From Pseudobdellovibrionaceae bacterium (GTDB taxonomy: Bacteria > Bdellovibrionota > UBA1018 > UBA6935), in NCBI GenBank assembly GCA_002722705.1, contig PBMP01000059.1, forward strand, positions 1 to 64,000: a stretch of DNA of 64,000 nucleotides, given 5' to 3'. Numbering within the stretch: position 1 is the first letter of the stretch; every line of letters starts with the position of its first letter. Below the pieces are notes generated by a model. That model did not search any database. It saw only the letters and a list, made by a program, of their open reading frames with translations, and had not been told where the DNA came from. A program made the translations under genes and the position numbers. This document shows, in pieces, positions 25,613 through 34,882 of the stretch.

Positions 25613-27181
25613 TTAAAGAGGGATATTCCCATGTTTTCTGGCAGGCATCGTTTCACGTTTTGTTTCACAAGCCATTAAAGCCTGAATTAAAGAACGTCTC
25701 ACTTGTTCGGGGAGAATGATTTCATCAATATAACCCAATTCTGCTGCCCGGTAAGGATTTGCGAATACCCTTTTGTACTCTTCTTGTAATTCTGAACGAA
25801 CTTTTTCGAGTTTTCCATTGTCCTGAGCTTCTTTTAATTCACCTCGGTACAAAATATTTACTGCCCCTTCAGATCCCATCACCGCAATTTCAGCACTCGG
25901 AAATGCAAAGTTAAAGTCGGCCCGAATATGCTTAGAAGCCATGACATCATATGCTCCGCCATAAGCCTTTCGAACAATGACCGTGATTTTAGGAACAGTG
26001 GCTTCCGCATAAGCATATAAAAGCTTGGCCCCATGTTTAATGATTCCACCATGCTCCTGAGCAATTCCTGGTAAAAACCCTGGAACATCAACAAAAGTGA
26101 CTAAAGGGAGATTAAATGCATCGCAATATCGAATAAAACGCGCTGCTTTAACAGAAGCATCTATGTCTAAGCATCCAGCCAAATGAGCTGGTTGATTTCC
26201 CACAACTCCAACTGTTTTTCCTCCCAATTTAGCAAAACCTACAACAATATTTTTTGCGTACCCTGAATGAACCTCGATCAAATCACCATGATCGACTGTT
26301 TCTTCAATTAATTTTCGAATGTCATAAGGTTGATTTACTGATTCCGGAAGGAGCTCCAAAATTCCTGGGCACATTCGGTCAACCGGATCTTTGGGTTGAT
26401 CCTTTGAATCTTGCGGTGGTGACTCCATGTTATTTGCAGGAAGCCACTCAACTAATTTTCGAACTCCTGACAAACAGGACTTTTCATTAGGATAAGCAAA
26501 ATGGGAGACACCACTTATTTCCGAATGAGCTTCTGCTCCCCCTAATTCTTCTTTTGTTGTTTCTTCATGAGTAACTGTTTTAATTACATCAGGTCCTGTT
26601 ACAAACATGTATGAAGAGTTTTCAACCATAAAAACAAAATCTGTAATTGCAGGACTATATACTGCTCCGCCCGCACAAGGCCCCAAAATGACAGAGATCT
26701 GAGGAATCACACCACTACTCTGAACATTTCTCCAAAAAATTTCTGCATATCCGCCTAAGCTTTCCACTCCTTCTTGAATACGAGCTCCGCCACTATCAGA
26801 GAGCCCTATAATGGGCGTTCCATTTTTAAGAGCTAAATCCATCACTTTACATATTTTATTTGCCTGCGCCGATGAAAGGCTTCCTCCAAAAACAGTAAAG
26901 TCTTGGGAATACAAAAAAACTCGACGACCACCAATGGTTCCATGACCGGTAACCACCCCATCTCCTAAAAATTTTTTTTCCTCCATCCCAAAATCCGAAC
27001 ATCGATGAGTGACTAACTGATCCAGTTCAACAAATGATCCTGGGTCTAGTAGTAAGTCGATCCGCTCTCGAGCTGTCAGTTTGCCTGCTTCGTGCTGTTT
27101 TTGAATCCGGTGATCACCTCCTCCTTTTTCAGCGAGGCGTTGTTTTTCCAATAGTTCTTTTAATTGATCTTGATAGGACAT
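25613..27181 (-). CDS. pccB: Acyl-CoA (propionyl-CoA) carboxylase carboxyltransferase subunit
   Basis: A 522-aa protein with both crotonase-like halves of the PccB/AccD5 type. The N-terminal half has [37 protein letters not shown] and [10 protein letters not shown]. The C-terminal half has [20 protein letters not shown] and [11 protein letters not shown]. It transfers CO2 from biotin to the acyl-CoA. First gene of an operon that ends in methylmalonyl-CoA mutase, which makes propionyl-CoA the likely substrate. Together they feed propionyl units from odd-chain or branched catabolism into succinyl-CoA; the epimerase is not in this window. Confidence 0.9.
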   Translation of the reverse strand: MSYQDQLKELLEKQRLAEKGGGDHRIQKQHEAGKLTARERIDLLLDPGSFVELDQLVTHRCSDFGMEEKKFLGDGVVTGHGTIGGRRVFLYSQDFTVFGGSLSSAQANKICKVMDLALKNGTPIIGLSDSGGARIQEGVESLGGYAEIFWRNVQSSGVIPQISVILGPCAGGAVYSPAITDFVFMVENSSYMFVTGPDVIKTVTHEETTKEELGGAEAHSEISGVSHFAYPNEKSCLSGVRKLVEWLPANNMESPPQDSKDQPKDPVDRMCPGILELLPESVNQPYDIRKLIEETVDHGDLIEVHSGYAKNIVVGFAKLGGKTVGVVGNQPAHLAGCLDIDASVKAARFIRYCDAFNLPLVTFVDVPGFLPGIAQEHGGIIKHGAKLLYAYAEATVPKITVIVRKAYGGAYDVMASKHIRADFNFAFPSAEIAVMGSEGAVNILYRGELKEAQDNGKLEKVRSELQEEYKRVFANPYRAAELGYIDEIILPEQVRRSLIQALMACETKRETMPARKHGNIPL

Positions 27182-27236
27182 AACTCAAAGGAATACCGTG
27201 GCTTGCTTGGAAATTGGAGTCAAAATACAAAAAAAA

Positions 27237-27262
27237 TGACACTTATAAGACTTAACGTGTCA
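27237..27262. promoter_or_regulatory. Candidate operator upstream of the carboxylase operon
   Basis: TGACAC (27237-27242) and GTGTCA (27257-27262) form a perfect 6-bp inverted repeat with 14 bp between them. It lies in the 127-bp divergent gap between the carboxyltransferase gene and the beta-barrel gene. The 20-bp centre-to-centre spacing is two helical turns, which would suit a dimeric regulator. On the minus strand it overlaps a TTGACA, but I find no matching -10. Function is inference. Confidence 0.35.
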
Positions 27263-27308
27263 ACATCTCTCCTTTGTCGATCAGTCTGAGTCATGGGACA
27301 ATGATAGG

Positions 27309-27947
27309 GTGAAGAGAGCTTTTGGCGCCATCCTCAGTTTTATTTTTATTCTAATAGCCACTCCAAAGAATGTGAGGGGGGTTGAGCTCTATCTTGATAC
27401 AGGAGTTGGTCTCTCTCAACTCAGGGGATCAGATCGAGTTTTTGGTAATTCTGAGGGAATTTCTCCATCATTAGGTTTTGGACTTGGAACCCTTCTAGGA
27501 CTGAATTTCACCAATCAGTTTAGGCCGATTCAACTACACTTGGGACTCGGTTATCGTGTATTCACCAGCTCAGGCGATACCTCTCAATTTTCTTTTCAAA
27601 TTCCTTATGGATTACTTCGATTAGAAACTTACCGAATCTACTGGAGTGCGGGAATCTCACCCTATGTCTTTGGAACAGACACTCAAAGCGCTATTACCCC
27701 CAGCTCAAAAATCGATTCACTTGCGATTCTAGGACAAGTAGGTCTTTTATGGAGAGTCGTTCCATTTTTTCATCTCGCACTTGAGGGAACCGTTTTATGG
27801 AATTCGCTTCAAGCAGGAGGAGTGAGTCCCCGTTTTGCTTGGGACGGAGCATTTGTCATGAGATTTTTCATCATCGAATCTGGTCGCAAAAAAGGTAGCG
27901 CTCGAAACTATGATGGTTGGCGTTATCCTTTTGGTATTCGACTTTAA
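27309..27947 (+). CDS. Probable outer-membrane beta-barrel protein
   Basis: A 212-aa protein with a signal peptide (FGAILSFIFILIATPKNVRG). Alternating hydrophobic strands rich in Gly and aromatic residues follow, for example LYLDTGVGLSQL, SLGFGLGTLLGL, IQLHLGLGYRVF, LLRLETYRIYWSAGISPYVF and HLALEGTVLW. This is the pattern of a small 8-stranded barrel. The last residues are RYPFGIRL rather than a classical terminal Phe. The start is a GTG. It converges on the sigma-54 activator gene with only 2 bp between stops. No specific family is recognised. Confidence 0.6.
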   Translation: MKRAFGAILSFIFILIATPKNVRGVELYLDTGVGLSQLRGSDRVFGNSEGISPSLGFGLGTLLGLNFTNQFRPIQLHLGLGYRVFTSSGDTSQFSFQIPYGLLRLETYRIYWSAGISPYVFGTDTQSAITPSSKIDSLAILGQVGLLWRVVPFFHLALEGTVLWNSLQAGGVSPRFAWDGAFVMRFFIIESGRKKGSARNYDGWRYPFGIRL

Positions 27948-27949
27948 AA

Positions 27950-29518
27950 TTATGCAACTCCATCTTTCTTTTGAGCAGCAATTTTTCTTTTATCCAGTTC
28001 GTATTTGTCGACCTTCATGATGAGACCCGCTCGCGAGATACCAAGTTCCTTTGCTAAACGACTTTTATTCCACTTAGTCCTCTTCAATCCTTCCTTAATC
28101 ATGGTTCTCTCAAGTTCTTCCAAGGCATCTTTGAGTTTACCTGAAACTCGAACTCCTTGAACTTTCGCTCCCTCTCCATGCTCCCGAACAGGAGTCGATA
28201 ACATCTCTGCAGAAATTTTAGTTTCATCTCCGGAGAGGACAATGAGTCTTTCCATTTCATTTTCTAACTGTCTAATGTTACCAGGCCAAGGATAGTCATA
28301 AATTTTTTCCATCGCTCTTTTACTTAAAGTTTTTACTGAAAGATTTTTTTCTTTACATCCCTTAATAATAAAATGCTCAATCAAAAGAGGAAGGTCCTCC
28401 TTCCTTTCCCTAAGGGCTGGAACATGAATATTAATCACATTGACCCTGTAGTAAAGATCTTCTCTAAACGAGCCTTCTTCAATCATTTTTTGCAAAGGCT
28501 TATTTGTTGCTGCGATCACCCGAACATCGACTTTTTTCTGCTCTGTTCCTCCGACAGGAATCAAAGTCCCCTCTTGCAAAACACGAAGAAGCTTAACTTG
28601 CATTGAAAGATCCATATCTCCAATTTCATCTAAAAATAAAGTCCCACCATTAGCAACTTCAAAAAGTCCTTTTTTATCTTTTACGGCCCCTGTAAACGCC
28701 CCTTTTACATGTCCAAAAAGTTCACTATCTAATAAATTTTCATTAAAAGCAGAACAGTTCACGGTAACAAACTGACGATCTTTTCTAGGAGAATTAAAAT
28801 GAACTGCTTTCGCAATCAGTTCTTTACCTGTTCCATTTTCTCCTTGAACTAATACAGTAGACTCAGAGGCCTTTACTTTATCCAACATTGAATAAAGATC
28901 TTGCATCGGTTTTGATTTACCAATCATAGAATCATACCGATAACGTTCTCCAAGCTGATTATTCAAAGCTAAAATTCTTTCTTCACGTTTTGAAATTTCT
29001 GTATGAAAAGTCACAATTTCTTGTGCAACCAATCCCACAAGTTCTTGAAAATATTTTTTTTGACTCGCATCCAGAAGGGTGAATTTTTCATATCTTTCCT
29101 CAAGAGAAAGAGGCTCTCCCCCCAAAGATTGAATTACTTTTTTCAAGTCTTTCATTTCAGGAATTTTTTGATCAAAAAAAGAATAGGCACATACAAATCC
29201 CAGGTACTCTTGATCAATTGTTACTCGAGCAATATAAAGTTTTTCTCCCGAAAAAAAACCATTCTCTTCAAACTGATCTTCTTCAGACTCAACTACTTTT
29301 TCGTTTAAATTTTTTAATTTTTCAAAAAAAAGCTCCCGGCTTTTTTCTTTCTCACAAAGAGAGGCAGATAAAGGATTTTTGCGATCTTTATTTAAGTCAA
29401 AATTTCGAACATACCCTCTTTCATCAACATAAAAGATATCCATACCAAACCACTGGCCAATGACTTGTTCAAGTTTACGTACGACGTGTGTATGCTTTAA
29501 TTCATCCCAATTAATCAT
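27950..29518 (-). CDS. Sigma-54-dependent transcriptional activator
   Basis: A 522-aa enhancer-binding protein. An N-terminal sensory region of about 190 residues without a receiver domain starts INWDELKHTHVVRKLEQVIG. The AAA+ domain (about 197-425) has Walker A GENGTGKE at 226-233, the sigma-54-contacting GAFTGA at 273-278 and Walker B GGTLFLDEIG at 291-300. A Fis-type helix-turn-helix ends the protein (SRLAKELGISRAGLIMKVDK). No phosphorylation site is visible, so the N-terminal domain probably binds a ligand or partner. AGGGAGAA precedes the ATG. Its targets are unknown; I found no clear GG/GC sigma-54 promoter in the gaps I scanned. Confidence 0.9.
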   Translation of the reverse strand: MINWDELKHTHVVRKLEQVIGQWFGMDIFYVDERGYVRNFDLNKDRKNPLSASLCEKEKSRELFFEKLKNLNEKVVESEEDQFEENGFFSGEKLYIARVTIDQEYLGFVCAYSFFDQKIPEMKDLKKVIQSLGGEPLSLEERYEKFTLLDASQKKYFQELVGLVAQEIVTFHTEISKREERILALNNQLGERYRYDSMIGKSKPMQDLYSMLDKVKASESTVLVQGENGTGKELIAKAVHFNSPRKDRQFVTVNCSAFNENLLDSELFGHVKGAFTGAVKDKKGLFEVANGGTLFLDEIGDMDLSMQVKLLRVLQEGTLIPVGGTEQKKVDVRVIAATNKPLQKMIEEGSFREDLYYRVNVINIHVPALRERKEDLPLLIEHFIIKGCKEKNLSVKTLSKRAMEKIYDYPWPGNIRQLENEMERLIVLSGDETKISAEMLSTPVREHGEGAKVQGVRVSGKLKDALEELERTMIKEGLKRTKWNKSRLAKELGISRAGLIMKVDKYELDKRKIAAQKKDGVA

Positions 29519-29864
29519 AATCTTCTCCCTAAAAACCTTTTCGGATACCTGTGTGTTTTAGTTTAGTATAGTTTTAAAAAAAAGACTATTTTTTGGACAA
29601 TAAAGATTATTTTTCTTTAATATCAACAAGTTAATGAATAGACTTTTTAAAAAAAACGACTCTTTTATAGACATTCCGAATTACGCCACACATAAAAAGA
29701 CTTGCTGCATTATTCTGTCATTCTCTTATAAAACACAAAATAAACTAAAATTACAATTAGTTACATAAGGAGTGAATTTTCAGACTCCATTCAAAGAACC
29801 TCTCATTTGACGGTAATTATTCATCGCATTATCAAACTTTCATAGAGGGACGGGGGTCTTATTC
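29519..29864 (+). promoter_or_regulatory. Divergent intergenic region with a candidate promoter
   Basis: A 346-bp, strongly AT-rich gap between the sigma-54 activator and the protease gene. For the protease gene, TTGACG at 29807-29812 and TATCAA at 29830-29835 are spaced 17 bp, giving a start near 29842 and a short leader with GAGGGACGGGGG before the ATG. Further upstream GGAGT and ACTCC (29769-29788) could pair around a 10-nt loop. For the activator a TATACT-like -10 lies at 29565-29570 (minus strand) without a good -35. No gene is visible. Confidence 0.4.
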
Positions 29865-31085
29865 ATGAAATATTCAAAACAAGGATTCTTCTACGGAAGT
29901 TTATTACTACTATTGGGAGGTTGCGGTTCAAAGCCTCTGCCAAACGAAATTTATGTAAGCTCAAAAGAAGAAGCAAAACTAAAAATGAGTCAAACTGAAG
30001 TTTCATGTGAAAAGACAGAAGATTGTCATCCTGCAGTAGGACTCCTGGTCAGCTATCATCAAGACAAACATGTTCTAAGTTCATGTACTGGTTTTTTAAT
30101 AAGTGCGTCTCAGATTATTACTAACAGTCACTGCATTCCAAAAAAAATAAAACAAGGAAAAGAACAGTGTACAAATCTTATTGAATTTTTTCTTCCAAAA
30201 AGTTCTCAAGATACCCTTTCCGAAAAAAATTATGAAGAGAAGCATTCATGTAAAAAAGTTTTATTTTCAAGCGAAATAGAAGGAAAAAAAAGATCAACAA
30301 CACCTGATTACGCGATTATTGAATTAGACTCAGTTTCTGACCACCCTCCCCTATCAATTAGTCGAAATGGATTTTCGCATAAAGAAAATTTGAAAATTTT
30401 TAAAATGCAACTGAATGAAAAAAGCATTCCTAGTGGATCATTAAAACAAGAGTCCTGTACAACAATCCAAGGCTCTCTCATTCTTCCGCAATTCAACCAT
30501 AAAACAGCTCCCATTGTTTCACTCTCAGGATGTCATAATATTCCTGGAAACTCTGGGGCTCCGATAATCGACTCTGAAGGAAAGGTTCGAGGAATTCATT
30601 ATGCATCACTCACCTCTTATGGAGAAAAACTATTTAAGCAACGATGGAAAACCTCAATTCATACCGAAACTCGATACATGAGTTTCACAACAAATCTTGC
30701 TTGTATCCACCACCCATGGGCAAGTATCAATCAACCCATTGCTTCAGAATGCGAAATGGATGTGAACACCCATAAAAATAGCTATGATCAAATTCATGAC
30801 TTCAACAAAAACTCAAAAGCTCAGATTCTCTTAGAATTCAAAAAATGGACATCTCAATTTTCGTCTTCAAAATTTAGATTGATCTTTAATGAACCAAAAT
30901 CACATCAACCTCTCATAGGAGAGGTCCAAGCAGAGTGCCTCTCTCAGCAAGAACAAATAAAAACAATTCCTTACTGGAGGACACAGATCGAGATCAACGC
31001 TACTTTCGAATGGAAATCTGGAGGAATTCAAAGATTAAATCAAACCCAGTTTGATCCTTCAAAGCAACCTCGTTGCCCAGGGTAA
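29865..31085 (+). CDS. Trypsin-like serine protease lipoprotein
   Basis: A 406-aa protein with a lipobox (LLLLLGGC), so probably anchored in the outer membrane. The S1-type catalytic triad can be placed: His in IITNSHCIP, Asp in TPDYAIIELD and Ser in PGNSGAPIIDSEGKVRGIHY. Cys pairs near the His (SSCTGF, SHC) suggest disulfides. The protease domain covers about residues 45-260. The last 140 residues form an extra domain that I do not recognise. The arrangement recalls V8/glutamyl-endopeptidase-like enzymes. It precedes a second lipoprotein gene. Confidence 0.82.
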   Translation: MKYSKQGFFYGSLLLLLGGCGSKPLPNEIYVSSKEEAKLKMSQTEVSCEKTEDCHPAVGLLVSYHQDKHVLSSCTGFLISASQIITNSHCIPKKIKQGKEQCTNLIEFFLPKSSQDTLSEKNYEEKHSCKKVLFSSEIEGKKRSTTPDYAIIELDSVSDHPPLSISRNGFSHKENLKIFKMQLNEKSIPSGSLKQESCTTIQGSLILPQFNHKTAPIVSLSGCHNIPGNSGAPIIDSEGKVRGIHYASLTSYGEKLFKQRWKTSIHTETRYMSFTTNLACIHHPWASINQPIASECEMDVNTHKNSYDQIHDFNKNSKAQILLEFKKWTSQFSSSKFRLIFNEPKSHQPLIGEVQAECLSQQEQIKTIPYWRTQIEINATFEWKSGGIQRLNQTQFDPSKQPRCPG

Positions 31086-31206
31086 GTTATTACTTGACTA
31101 TTTTACTTTTATAATTAAAAATAAAAGAACATTAATAAAGAACCTCAAATGGCAACGCGGGTTTACCTTGTTTTTAAAGGTAAGTCACTTTGAAGGAAGA
31201 CATCGC

Positions 31207-32433
31207 ATGAAAATAAATTATTTTTTACTTCAACTAGTTATGATCACTATGAGTCTAAATTTGTCATGTAGTGAGAGCGCAATTCAATCTGCACTAGGAT
31301 TAGTTAATGCAAACAAACGAATCTATGTCGGATCAGTAAGCGAATACAATGGAAATCCCGTGACAGGATACCTGATCAGACTCACAATGGATGGTCAATT
31401 AGATACAGATTTTGATATTGGAAGTGGACTTAACGGAGAAGTAAAAGTCATTCTTCCTGTCAATGACGGATCCGGAGACATTATCGTGGGTGGAAACTTC
31501 ACTCAGTATCGCGGATTAATTGCGGGACATATCGTTCGAATCGCTCCTACAGGCCTAAAAAGTGTGCAAGATCATTTCGGAGTAGGATTTAATAATGACG
31601 TCGAAGCGCTTATGTTTGATAGTAATGGAAAACTTCACATTGGGGGATCTTTTACTTCCTATCAAGGTAATCCAACCGTAACTCGATATACGAGAGTTCT
31701 TGAAGACGGAAGTGTCGACCCAGGGTATGACGTCGATGCAAATGATACCGTCTACTCAATCGCAGAAACAGCTAACGGTCGGTTCTATATTGGAGGAGCC
31801 TTTACTACTGTTGAAGCAAGTTTCTGTAACTATGTTTGCCGAATCCTCGATAACGGCACCGTGGATAACACCTTTACCGGCGTGGGAAATGGTAATGCAT
31901 TTGATGACAACGTCAACGATATCGTTATTCAAGAAAACAATGCTTATTTCGGAGGAAGATTTAACCAATACAATATTGTTTTAAACAGAAACGGAATCAT
32001 CAAATTAGATACCAATGGAAATACCGCAAGTAGTTTTGATATTGGATCTTCACTTGTTGCAAACTCTGGTTTTGATTCTTCTGTTGGAGTTCTTCATTTA
32101 GACTCCTCTACAGAGAATCTCCTTGTAGGAGGAGGAATGAATCAATATAAAGGAACCAGTGTTGCACCGATCGTGCGACTTCTTCCAAACGGGTCTCTTG
32201 ACCCTGTGTTTACTGCAAATGTTACTTCAACCACTACAGGCACGGTTTTTGGGATTGCACGTGAACCTCTCACTGGAGAACTATACGTTGCTGGAGAAAT
32301 TGGAATGTTTAATGGAGAAGGAATCTCAGCCACAGGGGAACTTTTACGCCTCGATTCAAACGGTAAACTCATTCAGGTCATCCCCGTCAAAGGAGACCCG
32401 ATCGTAGCGCCAACCATCATTGAGCTTCCCTAA
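31207..32433 (+). CDS. Lipoprotein with delta-60 (DUF5122) beta-propeller repeats
   Basis: A 408-aa protein with a lipobox (MSLNLSC). Repeats of about 50-60 residues of the delta-60 type follow: a VGGNFTQYRG or IGGSFTSYQG strand pair, then a RL-x-x-DG-x-x-D-x-x-F segment (LTMDGQLDTDFDIGSG, VLEDGSVDPGYDV, LLPNGSLDPVFTA). About six to seven repeats fill the whole mature protein, consistent with one propeller. I chose ATG 31207, which has GAAGGAAG upstream; a longer frame would run back into the protease gene. The 121-bp gap upstream contains an inverted repeat TTACCTT/AAGGTAA near 31162-31182. Role unknown. Confidence 0.78.
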   Translation: MKINYFLLQLVMITMSLNLSCSESAIQSALGLVNANKRIYVGSVSEYNGNPVTGYLIRLTMDGQLDTDFDIGSGLNGEVKVILPVNDGSGDIIVGGNFTQYRGLIAGHIVRIAPTGLKSVQDHFGVGFNNDVEALMFDSNGKLHIGGSFTSYQGNPTVTRYTRVLEDGSVDPGYDVDANDTVYSIAETANGRFYIGGAFTTVEASFCNYVCRILDNGTVDNTFTGVGNGNAFDDNVNDIVIQENNAYFGGRFNQYNIVLNRNGIIKLDTNGNTASSFDIGSSLVANSGFDSSVGVLHLDSSTENLLVGGGMNQYKGTSVAPIVRLLPNGSLDPVFTANVTSTTTGTVFGIAREPLTGELYVAGEIGMFNGEGISATGELLRLDSNGKLIQVIPVKGDPIVAPTIIELP

Positions 32434-32517
32434 AATGAATGGATAAAATTAAACAATATAATTTAGTCAACTTTTTCTTTATTGGCACTCTGCGAGATTC
32501 TTAGTAATACAGTCTCA

Positions 32518-33726
32518 ATGAGAAACTACGTTTTTTTTGACCATGCCTCAACTACACAATGCTCACTTGAAGCTTCTGAGAAAGTTCAGCAATATTCTCG
32601 TGAAGACTACGGAAATCCCTCTTCAATTCACGCCTATGGCCAGAAAGCTTCAAGAGCCATAAGAGAAGCCCGTTTGTTTTTTTCTCAACATTTTCAAATT
32701 CAACCTGACCAAATCGTTTTTACTGGAAGTGGAAGTGAAGCAGACAATCATGCGCTTTATGGAGTCGCCCTAGCTCACTTAGCACAAAATAAAAATCATT
32801 TTAAAGAAACAAAGAAAAATCGAATCATCACTTCTGCAATTGAACATCCCGCGGTTAGAAAAACAGCAAAATCTCTTGAAGAGCTGGGATTCGAAGTAAT
32901 TTTCTTAAAGTCAAATTCTGATGGGCAAATCGATACGGAAGAATTACTTGAAGCAATTAACGATCAAACTATTCTTATTAGTTTGATGAGAGTGAATAAT
33001 ATTATTGGATCTATTATTGACGTAGAAACTCTTGCAAAAAAATCAAAAGAAAAAAAACCTGATTTATTTTTTCACACTGACTGCGTCCAAGCCTTTGGAA
33101 GAGTAGAAGTCCCACATGCACCCTCAGCAATTGATATGCTCTCTCTTTCTGGGCACAAAATTAATGGTCCAAAAGGAGTAGGAGCACTTGTTCTTTTAAA
33201 TAGAGATCTGCTAAATCAAAAAAAATTCAGGCCTTTAATCTGGGGTGGAGCGCAAGAAAACGGACTGAGAAGCGGAACTCAACATGCTGGACTTATTTCA
33301 GCGTTCCATATCGCAGCGAAAGCAACTCTTGAAAAAAAAGATGCTTACTACAATAAAACCTTAGAACTTAGAAATCTTTTCTACAAACGTCTTGAAGAAA
33401 AAAACTTACTTGAAAATAAAATTAGCTGGAATTCACCAAAAAATGGGGTTCCACATATTGTTCACCTCAGTATACTAGGAATTCCCAATGGTCCGTTTTC
33501 TAGACTTCTAGAAGAAAAAGGATGCCTTGTGGCTACAGGCTCTGCCTGTAGTTCCTCAAGTTCAGGTCCTGACCCCATCCTGACTGCAATGAAATTTAGA
33601 CCAGAACAAATTCAAGGAGCACTGAGGATCACTTTATCTGATAGTCACTCACCAAACGACATTGAACACCTTGTCGATTCGTTACAGTCGTCATTAGAAA
33701 AACTTGAGTCTATTTTACGCGATTAG
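32518..33726 (+). CDS. Cysteine desulfurase (NifS/IscS family)
   Basis: A class V aminotransferase fold of about 402 aa. Motifs seen are YVFFDHASTTQCS at the N-terminus, GSGSEADNHAL, the aspartate region FFHTDCVQAFGRVEV, the PLP lysine in LSGHKINGPKGVGAL and the catalytic cysteine loop ATGSACSSSSSGPDP. It takes sulfur from cysteine for Fe-S clusters or tRNA thiolation. ATG 32518 is chosen because family members begin just before this D-x-A-T-T-like motif; neither it nor an upstream TTG (32482) has a clear Shine-Dalgarno sequence. No iscU or other Fe-S genes are nearby. Its 3' end overlaps the convergent thioredoxin-like gene by 17 bp. Confidence 0.88.
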   Translation: MRNYVFFDHASTTQCSLEASEKVQQYSREDYGNPSSIHAYGQKASRAIREARLFFSQHFQIQPDQIVFTGSGSEADNHALYGVALAHLAQNKNHFKETKKNRIITSAIEHPAVRKTAKSLEELGFEVIFLKSNSDGQIDTEELLEAINDQTILISLMRVNNIIGSIIDVETLAKKSKEKKPDLFFHTDCVQAFGRVEVPHAPSAIDMLSLSGHKINGPKGVGALVLLNRDLLNQKKFRPLIWGGAQENGLRSGTQHAGLISAFHIAAKATLEKKDAYYNKTLELRNLFYKRLEEKNLLENKISWNSPKNGVPHIVHLSILGIPNGPFSRLLEEKGCLVATGSACSSSSSGPDPILTAMKFRPEQIQGALRITLSDSHSPNDIEHLVDSLQSSLEKLESILRD

Positions 33727-34261
33727 TTATTTTTGTAATTGTCTGACTAAAAAAAGGATGATTCCATTGCTGAGGTCCAATCCATTTAGCTACAATATCG
33801 GCTTTTTGATCAACAACATAACTTTCAGGGTATTGATAGCTTCCAAACTTTTCAGAAACTCTTTGCTCTGGATCTAAAATTGAAATTGTATTTTGTGGGA
33901 GCTTTATTTTTTTTAAGAAAGATTCTGCTTCACTCCAATTCTCATCTAAACTGACTAACAAAAGCTGAAAATCACTATTTTGATACGAAGACACAAAAGA
34001 CACGACCTCTGGAAGCTCTTTTGTACATGGAGCACACCAAGTTGCCCAAAAATGAACTAATGTCACTTTTTTTATAAAAATAGAATCATCAATTTTTTGT
34101 CCTTCTTTGGTTTTTCCTTCAAATTCAGGAGCCGAAATACGAGTCATTTCTTCTATTTGTTCATTTTCCATTTCCCACTCTTTGAGTGAAAACATCATGA
34201 TTCCCAGAATTAAAACGAATATTCCAAATAAAACAAAACTCATTTTCCTTTTTCTATTCAT
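33710..34261 (-). CDS. TlpA/ResA-like membrane-anchored thioredoxin
   Basis: About 183 aa, with one N-terminal membrane anchor (FVLFGIFVLILGIMMFS) and a periplasmic redoxin domain. The domain holds VHFWATWCAPCTKELPEV, so the active site is WCAPC, and a cis-Pro region YQYPESYVVD. It should reduce or isomerise periplasmic disulfides, for instance in cytochrome maturation. The start is uncertain: ATG 34261 is used here, ATG 34243 is possible, and a longer frame to 34336 exists. It converges on the cysteine desulfurase gene with an overlap. Confidence 0.85.
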   Translation of the reverse strand: MNRKRKMSFVLFGIFVLILGIMMFSLKEWEMENEQIEEMTRISAPEFEGKTKEGQKIDDSIFIKKVTLVHFWATWCAPCTKELPEVVSFVSSYQNSDFQLLLVSLDENWSEAESFLKKIKLPQNTISILDPEQRVSEKFGSYQYPESYVVDQKADIVAKWIGPQQWNHPFFSQTITKITNRVK

Positions 34262-34360
34262 GCAGTTACAACTATCTTTCCTTTTGCGTCTGGTCAACAA
34301 AATCATGTACAAAGCAAAATTTGGCAGTCTCGACAAATACAGGTATCATTAAAGGTAGGT

Positions 34361-34873
34361 ATGCGGACTCAATCCCTGGTTTTAAACGCATCATTTGAGC
34401 CTCTGAATATCGTATCCTGGCAACGTGGAATTCAACTTCTTTTTCAAGGCAAAGTCGAGGTCATCGAAGAATCCGATGAAGAGATCCGTTCGGTCTCAAT
34501 TACCATGAAAATTCCTTCTGTACTGAGACTGATTGAATACGTGCCCTTAAAAAGAAAAACACATACGGTTCGATTCTCTAGAGAAAACATTTTTTTACGT
34601 GACAGCTATAAATGTGGATATTGCCAAAAAAAGTTCACTAAAAAGTACCTCACCTTAGATCACGTAGTTCCTGTAGTGCAAAACGGAAGAAAAACTTGGG
34701 AAAATATTGTCACCTCATGCATGACCTGTAATCAAAAAAAAGGAGGACGCACTCCACGAGAAGCTCGAATGAAGCTCCATATTACTCCTCGAGAACCTAA
34801 ATGGTTACCCGCCACGACACTTCAGCTTGGTATTTCTTTTACTCCAAAAAAATGGAAAATCTATCTAAAGTAG
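34361..34873 (+). CDS. HNH endonuclease family protein
   Basis: A 170-aa protein. The HNH core is YKCGYCQKKF ... LTLDHVVPVVQNGRKTWENI ... CMTCNQKKGGRTP, with two CxxC zinc pairs framing the His and Asn residues. The N-terminal half (VLNASFEPLNIVSWQRGIQL) matches the stand-alone HNH proteins widespread in bacteria, whose role is not established. It is not next to phage or restriction genes here. It precedes the ECF sigma gene by 9 bp. Confidence 0.88.
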   Translation: MRTQSLVLNASFEPLNIVSWQRGIQLLFQGKVEVIEESDEEIRSVSITMKIPSVLRLIEYVPLKRKTHTVRFSRENIFLRDSYKCGYCQKKFTKKYLTLDHVVPVVQNGRKTWENIVTSCMTCNQKKGGRTPREARMKLHITPREPKWLPATTLQLGISFTPKKWKIYLK

Positions 34874-34882
34874 TTCTAATCT

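Noticed and set aside
29519-29864. Sigma-54 promoter next to the activator gene
   Set aside because: No TGGCAC-N5-TTGC-like pair was found on either strand. The nearest GGC-containing sites lack the second box.
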